32,761 nucleotides of DNA from Actinomycetota bacterium. Its GTDB lineage: Bacteria; Actinomycetota; Acidimicrobiia; Acidimicrobiales; Ilumatobacteraceae. Location: positions 1 to 32,761 of the forward strand of contig RFNE01000168.1 in NCBI GenBank assembly GCA_009927375.1, read 5' to 3'. Position numbers and translations under genes: made by a program. The notes below the pieces were generated by a model that was not told the DNA's origin, did no database searches, and saw only the letters and a list, made by a program, of their open reading frames with translations. Shown here piece after piece: positions 7,296 through 15,698 of the stretch (within the stretch, counting starts at the first letter, position 1; each line of letters begins with the position of its first letter).

Positions 7296-8374
7296 TGCGA
7301 AGCCGCCTTGAACTCCAGCGAGGAGAGAAGTTCGTCAAAACTTGACTGGAATGCGGTGAGTCCGTCGATTTCAAGTTTGCGAGCTATTGACTCGACGTCA
7401 ATTCCCGCTTTCTTGACCTGTTCGAGATGTTCTCTCGCGCTCTCCACGTCGCGATCGAGCGTCTTTCCGACCGTTCCCGAGCGTTCGAATGCTTCAATCG
7501 TTGGATCGGGCAGGGTGTTAACCGTGAGAGGGCCAATGAGTTCATCGACGTAGAGCGTTGAGGAAAACGCAGGGTTCTTCGTTGAGGTTGAGGCCCAAAG
7601 TGGTCGCTGGGCTTGCGCTCCGAGAGTCGAAAGCGCGGTCCAACTCGGGCCTTGGAGATGCAGGAGGAACTCCTGATACGCCAACTTCGCTTGCGCTATT
7701 GCAGTGCGTCCAACCGGAACATCAGAACCCTCCAGAAGGGGATCAATCGCATTGTCTACGCGAGAGATAAAGAAACTTGCAACGCTTGCAACATGATTCA
7801 GCTTCGTCTCGTCATTCTTTGCCAACAACTCGAGACCCTGTTGATGTGCTGCAGCAACTTGGCGATATCTCTCGATTCCAAAGATCAGCGTGACGTTGAC
7901 GTTGATTCCCTCGCTGAGCACAGTTGTAATCGCTTCCAATCCAGCGTCCGTCGCGGGAATCTTGATCATGACATTGGGTCGGTTTACTCGCTTCCACAAC
8001 TCACGAGCCGCTTTGATGGTGCCCCCAGCGTCGTGACACAGGGACGGACTCACCTCAACGCTGACGTAGCCGTCGACGCCTTTGCTTGATTCATAGACGC
8101 CTGCAAAAAGATCGCATGCCGAAACGATGTCACTCGTCACGAGCTCCCAGTACGCGTCTTCGACGGAAAGCCCTCGAGATAGAGCATCGGCAAATTGTTC
8201 GTCGTACAGGGTCGAACCGGTGATTGCCTTCTGAAAAATCGTCGGGTTGGACGTCAGGCCTCGGATCCCCGCGGTGATGGCTCGTTGAAGAGACCCGTCC
8301 ACAAGTGAGTCACGACGCAAGTTGTCGAGCCAAGCACTTTGTCCTTGCTCAGGAAAGAGCCGCGCGAGATTCAT
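7292..8374 (-). CDS. tal: transaldolase
   Basis: A 360-residue transaldolase of the long actinobacterial/cyanobacterial type. In the non-oxidative pentose phosphate pathway it moves a dihydroxyacetone unit between sedoheptulose 7-phosphate and glyceraldehyde 3-phosphate. The N-terminal signature GIRGLTSNPTIFQKAI (about residues 37-51) and the Schiff-base lysine Lys138 in NVMIKIPATDAG are visible, as are EVSPSLCHD and the C-terminal helix region. The gene begins three bases after the transketolase stop and ends overlapping the LOG gene (ATGA), so tkt-tal-LOG are clearly co-transcribed. The frame is intact over the whole length, unlike several other genes in the window. Confidence 0.96.
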   Translation of the reverse strand: MNLARLFPEQGQSAWLDNLRRDSLVDGSLQRAITAGIRGLTSNPTIFQKAITGSTLYDEQFADALSRGLSVEDAYWELVTSDIVSACDLFAGVYESSKGVDGYVSVEVSPSLCHDAGGTIKAARELWKRVNRPNVMIKIPATDAGLEAITTVLSEGINVNVTLIFGIERYRQVAAAHQQGLELLAKNDETKLNHVASVASFFISRVDNAIDPLLEGSDVPVGRTAIAQAKLAYQEFLLHLQGPSWTALSTLGAQAQRPLWASTSTKNPAFSSTLYVDELIGPLTVNTLPDPTIEAFERSGTVGKTLDRDVESAREHLEQVKKAGIDVESIARKLEIDGLTAFQSSFDELLSSLEFKAASH

Positions 8375-8377
8375 CGG

Positions 8378-10312
8378 TTATCGACCAAGTGTGGATCGAA
8401 CGAGATCCGTCACTGCACGTGCACTGATTCCAAGCTTTTCCATGACGACACCACCTGGAGCGCTCGCGCCAAATCGGTCGATGCCGATTGGATGATCGAC
8501 GAATTCGTGCCATCCCATGGTTGATCCCGCTTCGAGGGAGAAACTGTGCCGACATTCGCCGATCGCTTTATCAAATGCAGATTTGCCACAGGAGCGCATT
8601 CGATCCCATGAGGGCATCGAGACGACGCGGCAGGTGATCCCGATCTCCTCAAGGAGGTTCGCAGCTTCAAGCGCGGTTGACACCTCGCTGCCCGTCGCGA
8701 CAATCGCGACGTCTGGTTGTGGGGTAGCGGCGCGGAGAACTTCGAATCCTTGGATGACACCAGAGCCAGTAGTCGTCTGGGGCAGATTCTGACGACTGAG
8801 GATGAGTGCAGTCGGACCGTCGAACTCGAGCGCACTGATCCACGCTTGTGCGGTTTCTGCGCCGTCGGCTGGACGGATGACCTGAAGTCCGGGGATGCTT
8901 CGGAGACTCGCAAGTTGTTCGACCGGCTGGTGGGTCGGGCCATCCTCTCCGACGCCGACAGAGTCGTGACTGAAGACAAAAACAACCCTTGCCTTGGACA
9001 GCGCGGCGAGTCGGATCGCAGGTTTCATGTAGTCGGCGAAAACGAAGAACGTGCCGCACACCGGAAGCGTCCCGCCGTGAAGCGCCATTCCAACGCATGC
9101 AGCCCCCATGGCGTGTTCACGAATTCCGTAGTAGATCTGACGCCCTTCTGGTGTCGATTTCTGGTGCGATGCAAATGACGAAACCTTCACGCCGGTGTTT
9201 CCGGTGAGATCGGCTGATCCCACAATGAGTTGGGGAAGCGAAGCCGCAGTTGCCTCTAAAACCTTCTGAATCGCAACTCGCGTCGCCAGTTGGGTATCCG
9301 AGGCGAATGGCGGAATCGCGTTTCTAATTGCTGTGACGTCGATAGAGCGCAGTTCCGCTGGCAGTGCACCAGACGCGGCGCGAAAATGAGAGCCGCGCGC
9401 AGCAGTCACGGTTCGGTATTCCTTGACGATCTCCTCTGGTGCGTAGAACGGCTCATTTGGGATCGACATCGCGGCTTTCGCTTCCGCTACATGGTCAGCA
9501 GTAAAGGGGTTGCCGTGCGCTTCATGTTTGCCGCTGAGCGATGGGGAAGGGTCGCCGATGGTTGTTTTCAGAACACAAAGTGTTGGCTTGCCAGAAGATT
9601 CCTTCGCTCGATTCAGCATGGATTCGAGTTCATCCAAATCGTTTGCGATCGCACCACCGACGAGAACGCGCCATCCGTACGATTCGAACCTCTTGATGAC
9701 ATCATCCGAACACGACAATCCAGTTGATCCATCGATCGTGATGCCGTTGTCATCGAAAACGCAAATGAGTCGTTCGAGTCCGAGGTGACCAGCGAGAGAT
9801 GCCGCTTCATGACTGATGCCTTCCATCAAGCAACCATCGCCTGCCACGACGAAGGTGTGATGTGAAAGGTCGTCGCCGTATCTCGCGGTGAGTTCACGCT
9901 CCGCAATCGCCATTCCTACGGCGTTTGCAAAACCCTGGCCGAGGGGCCCGGTCGTAACCTCGACTCCACGGGTGTGACCCGCTTCAGGGTGCCCAGGAGT
10001 GGCTGAATCCCACTGTCGAAAGGACTGAAGATCCTCAAGCTCGAGTCCATAGCCACTGAGAAAGAGCAATGCGTACTGAAGAATCGATGCGTGACCACAG
10101 GAAAGAATGAACCGATCACGTGCGAACCATTCGGGTTCAGCTGGGTCGTGACGCATCACTCTGCTGTAGAGGACGTGTCCAAGAGGAGCAAGCGACATGG
10201 CCGTGCCCTGGTGACCACTCTTGGCCTTCAGTGGAGCGTCCATGGCGATTCCGCGGATGATGGAGACCGCCAGCGCATCCGTCTCGGGGCTCAGTCTTGG
10301 CGGCAAGGACAC
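8378..10312 (-). CDS. tkt: transketolase
   Basis: A 644-residue thiamine diphosphate-dependent transketolase that transfers two-carbon units between sugar phosphates in the pentose phosphate pathway. Motifs in order: SGHQGTAMSLAPL (about residues 32-44) with a substrate-phase His, GHPEAGHTRGVEVTTGPLGQG, and the ThDP/Mg motif GDGCLMEG (158-165) with the downstream Asn. The pyrimidine-binding domain has YYGIREHAMGAACVGMALHGG, and THQPVEQLASLRSIPGL follows. The length is slightly short of the usual ~660-700 residues, but nothing essential is missing. The start is the GTG at 10312, 9 bases after the nagA stop. No strong Shine-Dalgarno site is seen, so translation may depend on coupling. Confidence 0.96.
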   Translation of the reverse strand: MSLPPRLSPETDALAVSIIRGIAMDAPLKAKSGHQGTAMSLAPLGHVLYSRVMRHDPAEPEWFARDRFILSCGHASILQYALLFLSGYGLELEDLQSFRQWDSATPGHPEAGHTRGVEVTTGPLGQGFANAVGMAIAERELTARYGDDLSHHTFVVAGDGCLMEGISHEAASLAGHLGLERLICVFDDNGITIDGSTGLSCSDDVIKRFESYGWRVLVGGAIANDLDELESMLNRAKESSGKPTLCVLKTTIGDPSPSLSGKHEAHGNPFTADHVAEAKAAMSIPNEPFYAPEEIVKEYRTVTAARGSHFRAASGALPAELRSIDVTAIRNAIPPFASDTQLATRVAIQKVLEATAASLPQLIVGSADLTGNTGVKVSSFASHQKSTPEGRQIYYGIREHAMGAACVGMALHGGTLPVCGTFFVFADYMKPAIRLAALSKARVVFVFSHDSVGVGEDGPTHQPVEQLASLRSIPGLQVIRPADGAETAQAWISALEFDGPTALILSRQNLPQTTTGSGVIQGFEVLRAATPQPDVAIVATGSEVSTALEAANLLEEIGITCRVVSMPSWDRMRSCGKSAFDKAIGECRHSFSLEAGSTMGWHEFVDHPIGIDRFGASAPGGVVMEKLGISARAVTDLVRSTLGR

Positions 10313-10321
10313 GTTGAGAGA

Positions 10322-11386
10322 TTAGTTCCCGCTGATAGTCGTAGAGAATCCCGCACAGACAACAGTTCGTACCCCGAGATCGTCTGTCAACACGACGAGA
10401 TCGGCCCGAGATCCGACTCGAAGAGTGCCCCGGTCCACAAGTCGCAGGATTGACGCTGGGCGCTCGGTCGCCATCACAAGGACGTCCGCAAGCGGAATAC
10501 GGCATTTGGTAACTAGGTTGCGCACAGCCGCGTCGAGGCCGGTTGTGGATCCGGCGAGCCTCGCCCCTGGAACCATTCCGGTTCTTGATTGTTCTCCCAC
10601 TTGGTCTGAGACGAGAGTCATCCGGGCATTTGCTGCTCGCCAGATCAAGTTGATCGTGGTTGGGTGTACATGAATGAGATCCCCAACGACGGAGAACGTC
10701 ACGCGATCATCCGTGAGCGCGTAAGTAGCGACACCGGGTTCAACGTGATCGACCCCCGACATCGCATTGAACAGGTGCGTGACGTGTCGGGCTCCGTCTT
10801 CGACGCAGAGGTCGTATTGCTCTTGGGAGGCAGATGTGTGACCCAATGCAACGAGAACTCCCGCTTCGCTGAGCTCATGCGTTGCGTCTCTGCTGAGGGG
10901 ATGCTCTGGCGCCAGCGTCACCATACGGGCCGTGCGCAACGTGTTGAGAACGTCGCGCGTGACATCGAACCACTCGGCGCGATGAGCGCCTGGCTTCTGG
11001 CCGAGAAGCGGACCCTCGAAATGGAATCCAAGAGCATCAGGTAAGTCTCGTTCAACCGAAGCGATTCCAGACAGCCATTCTGAATGAGCGCTTCTGTAAA
11101 ACTCTGGCTCTTGCGTTGGAACCGTCGGTAGCCACGTCGTCACGCCTTGCGATCGGAGCATTTGCGAGATGCGGTTCCAGTCACAGTGTGGGTCAGCAAC
11201 TCGATCGGCACCGACTCCATTGACTTGAGCGTCGATGAAGCCTGGGCTGAGTATTCCGTCGATGACATCGTCACCGCGCTTGGCTGCTCGCACGTCGACG
11301 ATGACGCCACGGTCCCACACGACTGTCGTTGGACCATGAATCTCACCATTGACGAGCGCACGTGATGCTGAGAGGTGTTGCGGCAC
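10322..11386 (-). CDS. nagA: N-acetylglucosamine-6-phosphate deacetylase
   Basis: NagA removes the acetyl group from GlcNAc-6-phosphate, feeding amino sugars into glycolysis and cell-wall precursor pools. The amidohydrolase features are present: LSPGFIDAQVNG, the metal-ligand Glu in GFHFEGPLLG, His residues in GHTSAS and THLFNAMSG, and the catalytic Asp in LVSDQVG. With the start at GTG 11386 the protein has about 354 residues, close to the family norm. A longer reading from 11443 would run into the divergent gene. The choice of 11386 is supported by TACAGT 7 bases upstream on the minus strand. It leads the nagA-tkt-tal-LOG operon. A nagB (deaminase) gene is not in the window. Confidence 0.92.
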   Translation of the reverse strand: MPQHLSASRALVNGEIHGPTTVVWDRGVIVDVRAAKRGDDVIDGILSPGFIDAQVNGVGADRVADPHCDWNRISQMLRSQGVTTWLPTVPTQEPEFYRSAHSEWLSGIASVERDLPDALGFHFEGPLLGQKPGAHRAEWFDVTRDVLNTLRTARMVTLAPEHPLSRDATHELSEAGVLVALGHTSASQEQYDLCVEDGARHVTHLFNAMSGVDHVEPGVATYALTDDRVTFSVVGDLIHVHPTTINLIWRAANARMTLVSDQVGEQSRTGMVPGARLAGSTTGLDAAVRNLVTKCRIPLADVLVMATERPASILRLVDRGTLRVGSRADLVVLTDDLGVRTVVCAGFSTTISGN

Positions 11387-11392
11387 GCCAAC

Positions 11393-11399
11393 TACTGTA
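11393..11399. promoter_or_regulatory. putative bidirectional -10 element between nagA and the acyl-CoA synthetase
   Basis: The 7-base core TACTGTA reads as TACTGT on the plus strand, 7 bases before the GTG at 11406. On the minus strand it reads as TACAGT, 7 bases before the GTG at 11386. Both match TANNNT. Neither gene has a Shine-Dalgarno site at a usable distance. The intergenic gap is only 19 bases, so one near-symmetric element appears to serve both directions as a leaderless divergent promoter. No -35 boxes were identified. Confidence 0.5.
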
Positions 11400-11405
11400 T
11401 GAAAG

Positions 11406-13535
11406 GTGACGAATGGACTCAGCCTTTCTGAATCTGAGTCCAAAACGTTGTTATCCAGTCACGGAGTGCCATTCGGCGTCGAATCCGTCGTCAGAACACC
11501 TGACGAAGCGTCCCTTTGGGCGAAGAACCATCGTGGACCTTTCGTCGTTAAGGCGAACGGGGCAAAACTCACCCATAAGTCCGAGCGAGGTCTCGTTCGA
11601 TTGGGCCTCGCAGGTGAACAGGAGGTTCTCGGAGCAGCTCAAGCGATCTTGGAGCGAATCACTCCCGAAGATGGAGAGGTCACCCTGACCGTTGCAGAGA
11701 TGACCCTCGGCAATCGTGAGCTGATTGTGGGCGCCATGCGGGATGATTCCTTGGGCGCTTGTGTATTGATCGGTGCGGGTGGAATCTTCGCCGAGCAACT
11801 CAACGACGTTGCAATTCGACAGTTCCCAGTTGACGAGTCTGACGTTCGAGACATGGTGTCCGAGCTTCGTATTCGGGAAGTGCTTGGCCGCGCCCGGCAC
11901 TGCGCGCCGTTGGACCTCACCGCGCTGACGTCGCTGGCGAAATCCCTTTCAGCAGTGATGGTCGACGACCACATCGAGTCGATCGACCTCAATCCGGTGA
12001 TCGTCCGAGATGACGGTTCGATTTGTGCTGTGGATGCATTGGTAACCACAGGTCAGGCGCGTCGAGGTGCGGTCGGATCATGGGGCACCAACATCGACCT
12101 CGATCCGTTGTTCAACCCAAAGGGTGTTTGCGTCGTCGGCGCTTCTACGCACCCAGGAAAGTTCGGTTTCGTCGCCCTCCACAATCTCATCGCGAGTGGC
12201 TACAACGGTCGCGTCATTGCGGTCGGTCGGGGAGCGGAGTCGTACCTTGGGGCTGAGACATACACAGATGTCGACGACATGCCAAGTGATGTCGTCGATG
12301 CTGCATTCATCTGCACGCCACGCGACGGGAACGAAGAACTCTTGAGGAAGCTCTCAGCAAAGGGCGTTCGTACAGCATTTGTTGCAACAGCGGGATATCG
12401 AGAAGCCGACGAGGACGGTGCGAAAGCGGAACGCTCACTAATCGATGAGGCGATTCGTCTTGGCATGACGGTTGCCGGCCCGAACGGTCAAGGTCTCGTG
12501 AGTACTCCGTCAAAGATGTGTCTGCAGATCGTCGCACCATATCCACCGCGCGGCAGGATTGGAATCGCCTCGCAGAGCGGCAATTTCGTTTCGACGTGGA
12601 TGAATCTGGCGAAGTCTCGCAACGTTGGAGTTTCCCGCGCACTATCGGTGGGAAATGCTCCGCATGTGGGGGTTCCCGAGGTTCTCGAGTACCTGGCGGG
12701 CGACACAGAAACGACCGTCGCGCTGTGCTATCTGGAGGATTTGTCTCGCGCACAGGATTTTCTCGACGCTGCGAAGACGATGGTCAGCACCAAACCAGTG
12801 GTGGTCGTGAAAGGTGGCACTACCCGCCAAGGTGCGAAGGCGGCATCCAGTCACACCGGTTCACTTGCCGGCGATTCAGGCGTTCATCGGGGCGTGCCGC
12901 CAATATGGGATCACCGTGTGCGAAACGGTGGATGAGGCATTCGATGCAGCGTCAGTGTTTGCATCAATGCCGGTGCCCCGCGGTCAGAGGGTTGCCGTCC
13001 TGACGACAGTTGGGGGCTGGGGAGTTGCAGTAGCCGATCAGATCGGAAGATCGCAGGTTCTCCAAATGGCCGATCTTGGAGATGAACTGATGGGAAAGTT
13101 GGATGCGCTTTTACCACCGCGCTGGAGTAAGGGCAATCCCATCGATTCAGCGGGTGGCGAGACACGAGAGACCGTGGAAACCATTTTCGATCTTTTACTT
13201 TCGTCTCCTGAAGTCGATTCGGTCGTCTTTCTCGGTCTCGGCATTCAGAGCAACCAGGCGCGACTGATGAGGGAAGGTCGGTTTATCCAGATCACGGACT
13301 CGAGCGAATCGTCGGATTCCACGAGGGTCAAGACGTGAAGTACGCACAGCGCTCAGTGGAGTTGTCTCGGCAGTACTCCAAGCCGATCCTTATTGCAAGC
13401 GAGCTCGTAACGTCCGATCCTTCCAATCCTGGGGTTTCAGCACTTCGTGAACTCGGTGTGGCAGCGTTCCCCAATGCATGGTCGGTGATTCGAGCGCTTG
13501 AGCACGCGACGATGTGGGGTATTCGACATGCCTGA
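11406..13535 (+). CDS. ADP-forming acetate/acyl-CoA synthetase family protein, two frameshifts
   Basis: A fused NDP-forming acyl-CoA synthetase that interconverts acyl-CoA plus ADP and acid plus CoA plus ATP. Some family members carry protein acyltransferase roles instead. Order: an ATP-grasp domain (about residues 1-215, HGVPFGVESVVRTPDEA, VKANGAKLTHKSERG), a CoA-binding Rossmann domain (from NPKGVCVVGAS), and a succinyl-CoA-ligase-like domain (IGIASQSGNFVSTWMN). The last includes the phospho-His segment ASSHTGSLAGDS. Just after that the frame shifts at an extra G (12879-12880) and continues as AFIGACRQYGITVCETVDEAFD. A missing T at 13282-13284 breaks it again (GRF|YPDHGLERIVGFHEGQDVK). Correcting both gives about 709 residues, the normal size. 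The start is the GTG at 11406. Confidence 0.88.
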
Positions 13536-14970
13536 TCGATCCAAACCACTTCAGCAAGCTCGTCATGACGTCAAGGTCGGATCAGGCAGGGTAGTTGCGT
13601 CCCTCCTCGGGGGGATGACACTCGTCGTCGGCTCGTTGCTCGGTTTTGCTTGGCGGTTCGTCGATGGTGTCGCGACGTCGGTCTCGACACACCCCGCGAG
13701 AGAGCTCACTCAAGTCTCTTCGCCGATCATCAGCGCCCGTCATTTTCCTCAAACGCTTTCGGACGACGTACGGATAAATTCGGTACGCAGAAGGCTCGTT
13801 GGCGTCGCGAATGCTCTTCCTGAGAGTTCATGTCTCAGTGTGAATGTCGAGGGCAAACTCCTCGTCGATGTGAATCCCACGGTGTCGCTCGTTCCGGCAA
13901 GCAATATGAAACTCGTTGTCGCCTACGCAGCGCTCAAGACTCTTGGCGCTGACTACACCTTCAATACTTCGGCACGTGCGACGCTCGATGGATCGACAGT
14001 GCTTGGAGACCTCTTCATCGTCGGCGGGGGAGACCCGCTGTTAGTTACTGCCGACTATCCATCCCGTGAGTTCTTCCCGACTTTCAATCAGACGCGAATC
14101 GAGGACCTTGTCGACGCAATTGCGTCTCGTGGAATCACGACCATCACGGGATCGGTCGTAGGTGATGAGTCCCGATACGACACTGAGCGTTATTCCCCGA
14201 ACCTTGGACTTGGCATTCGGGGTACCGAGGTTGGCCCACTCGGAGCATTAATGGTGAGCGATGGGACACTCGCAACCTCGCCGATCAAGCCGGATCAACC
14301 AGCGCTTGCCGCAGCGACAGAGATAACGCGACTCCTGAACGAGCGAGGTATTGCAGTCGGCGGTCCACCGAAGATCGGTGCCGCTGCTGCCGATGTCGGA
14401 GAAATCGCCTCAGTCGTTTCACAACCGCTGCGCAACGTGATTGCCGAGATGCTGACGAACAGCGACAACAACACAGCTGAATTACTGCTGAAAGAGATTG
14501 GCTTTTCGGCGAACCAGTCAGGTACGCGTGAGTCGGGGATCGCCGCAGTGAATAACGTCTTGATGGCGGATGGACTGACCATCGATGGATTCGTCATGGC
14601 GGACGGTTCTGGGCTCGACCGGACGAATCGGGTGACGTGTCGTTTGCTCATGGAAATCCTCGGGTCTGACAATGGTTTTGGAGACATTGGCAACGGTTTG
14701 TCCGTCCTCGGCAAAGTGGGAACTCTGCGGGACGTACTCATGGATTCCCCTGCTGCGGGACGAATGTACGCAAAGACGGGAACGTTGACTGATGTGAAGA
14801 CCCTCAGTGGGTTTACTCGATACACCGACACGCTCGCCGCGCACTTCACGTTGCTGCTCAATGGCAAAGGGGTCTCGAACCAAGGGGTCTATCGACCAAT
14901 TTGGGCGGCCCTCGCAAGCGCTTTGGCTTCAGTATCTGATACCCCAAGCGCGGCCCAGATCGCCCCGTAG
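13528..14970 (+). CDS. dacB: D-alanyl-D-alanine carboxypeptidase/endopeptidase, PBP4-type (S13)
   Basis: A 480-residue penicillin-binding protein of family S13, which trims or cleaves D-Ala cross-links of peptidoglycan outside the membrane. An N-terminal membrane anchor or uncleaved signal runs at about residues 22-42. The three active-site motifs are all present: SNMK (125-128) in LVPASNMKLV, SDN (about 312-314) in NSDNNTAELL, and KTG (416-418) in YAKTGTLTDVKTLSG. The ATG at 13528 overlaps the upstream acyl-CoA synthetase stop by 8 bases (ATGCCTGA) and gives a sensible basic N-terminus before the anchor. A weak GCCC/GGGC hairpin followed by TTTT overlaps the stop codon. Confidence 0.93.
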   Translation: MPDRSKPLQQARHDVKVGSGRVVASLLGGMTLVVGSLLGFAWRFVDGVATSVSTHPARELTQVSSPIISARHFPQTLSDDVRINSVRRRLVGVANALPESSCLSVNVEGKLLVDVNPTVSLVPASNMKLVVAYAALKTLGADYTFNTSARATLDGSTVLGDLFIVGGGDPLLVTADYPSREFFPTFNQTRIEDLVDAIASRGITTITGSVVGDESRYDTERYSPNLGLGIRGTEVGPLGALMVSDGTLATSPIKPDQPALAAATEITRLLNERGIAVGGPPKIGAAAADVGEIASVVSQPLRNVIAEMLTNSDNNTAELLLKEIGFSANQSGTRESGIAAVNNVLMADGLTIDGFVMADGSGLDRTNRVTCRLLMEILGSDNGFGDIGNGLSVLGKVGTLRDVLMDSPAAGRMYAKTGTLTDVKTLSGFTRYTDTLAAHFTLLLNGKGVSNQGVYRPIWAALASALASVSDTPSAAQIAP

Positions 14971-14990
14971 CCCACGAGAGGGCGCCTTTT
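14970..14990 (+). terminator. possible weak intrinsic terminator after dacB
   Basis: GCCC (14970-14973) and GGGC (14980-14983) can pair around a 6-base loop, followed by GCC and TTTT (14987-14990). An alternative stem pairs CGCCC at 14961 with GGGCG. The stem is only 4-5 base pairs and the T tract is short, so this is a low-confidence call. Confidence 0.25.
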
Positions 14991-15008
14991 CGCTGGTTGA
15001 ATGAAGGG

Positions 15009-15332
15009 GTGAGCGTTTACCCCTCCCAAGAGACTCCTTCAACCATCGGTGAAGTCGTTGACCTTGTTCGTGCGTACGTGCGCCAACAGACGATTTCACC
15101 ACTTCGTGGGGCTGGACGCTGGGTCGTCTTTGGGCTCTTCGGAGGCTTCCTGCTCATCATCGGGCTGGTCTTTCTCGCGATTGGCGGCTTGCGCGCTCTG
15201 CAGACGATGTCCGCTTTTGACGACGAATGGTCGTTCGTTCCGTATTTTGCAGTCCTCATATTCTCGATTGCAGTTATCGGCGTCGCTAAAGGTCGCATCT
15301 CGATCGGCACCCTCCATCCAGGGGACAAGTAG
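15009..15332 (+). CDS. small two-helix membrane protein (holin-X-like topology), unknown function
   Basis: A protein of about 107 residues. A soluble N-terminus containing TIGEVVDLVRAYVRQQT is followed by two hydrophobic segments: WVVFGLFGGFLLIIGLVFLAIG (about 38-59) and FVPYFAVLIFSIAVIGVA (about 77-94). The amphipathic helix before two membrane helices resembles the actinobacterial 'phage holin/holin-X' superfamily, but I see no decisive motif and do not claim lytic function. The start is uncertain: GTG 15009 has AAGGGG directly before it (too close to be ideal), and TTG 14997 is an alternative. It leads a tight trio of small membrane or basic proteins just before trmI. Confidence 0.7.
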   Translation: MSVYPSQETPSTIGEVVDLVRAYVRQQTISPLRGAGRWVVFGLFGGFLLIIGLVFLAIGGLRALQTMSAFDDEWSFVPYFAVLIFSIAVIGVAKGRISIGTLHPGDK

Positions 15333-15334
15333 CG

Positions 15335-15538
15335 ATGAGTGAACGTCCCGAAAAGGTGACCCGAAAGGATCTTGAAAATTCGTTTCTTGCGCTCCAACGA
15401 GACCTGACTGGGGTTTCCGAGGAACGCAAGTCGCTTCTCGTCGCTGGCGGAGTTGCGAGTGGGTTAGTCGCGCTGCTTGCCGCCTATCTTTTCGGACGTC
15501 GCAAGGGCCGCCGCTCTAGGTCACGCGTTGAGCGCTGA
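15335..15538 (+). CDS. small single-pass membrane protein with a basic C-terminus, unknown function
   Basis: A 67-residue protein starting with an ATG 2 bases after the preceding stop. The N-terminal half is a charged helix (DLENSFLALQRDLTGVSEERK). One hydrophobic segment follows (LLVAGGVASGLVALLAAYLFG, about 34-54), then a strongly basic tail, RRKGRRSRSR. The basic tail suggests it stays cytoplasmic (positive-inside rule). I do not recognise the family. Its place between two other small proteins and trmI, with overlapping ends, indicates co-translation. Confidence 0.68.
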   Translation: MSERPEKVTRKDLENSFLALQRDLTGVSEERKSLLVAGGVASGLVALLAAYLFGRRKGRRSRSRVER

Positions 15539-15698
15539 GCAATCCTTCGCCGCAAAAGTTCCTCGTCGGCGCCGACTCGTTCGCTGGGTCGGACGTCGGC
15601 TCGCTCGTCGATTCTTTGGCTGGTGGTTTGAACCCACGTTGAAGCTCGTCACAGGTGCAGTTCGAGCGATCCGTTCGCGACGCGGAGCCGTCCAATGA
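15528..15698 (+). CDS. small highly basic protein, unknown function
   Basis: A protein of about 56 residues, very rich in arginine (VPRRRRLVRWVGRRLARRFF), with a Trp/Phe patch (FFGWWFEPTLKLV) and another basic end (AIRSRRGAVQ). It could be an amphipathic membrane-surface helix or a nucleic-acid binder; neither is shown. The TTG at 15528 overlaps the preceding stop by 11 bases. A longer frame from TTG 15477 would overlap more and has no better signal. Its stop overlaps the trmI ATG (ATGA, 15695-15698), which supports that this frame is translated. Confidence 0.55.
   Translation: MSAEQSFAAKVPRRRRLVRWVGRRLARRFFGWWFEPTLKLVTGAVRAIRSRRGAVQ

Noticed and set aside
15009..15332. Calling the holin-like membrane protein part of a prophage
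   Set aside because: No phage structural, integrase or lysis genes are nearby, and the surrounding genes are chromosomal housekeeping genes.
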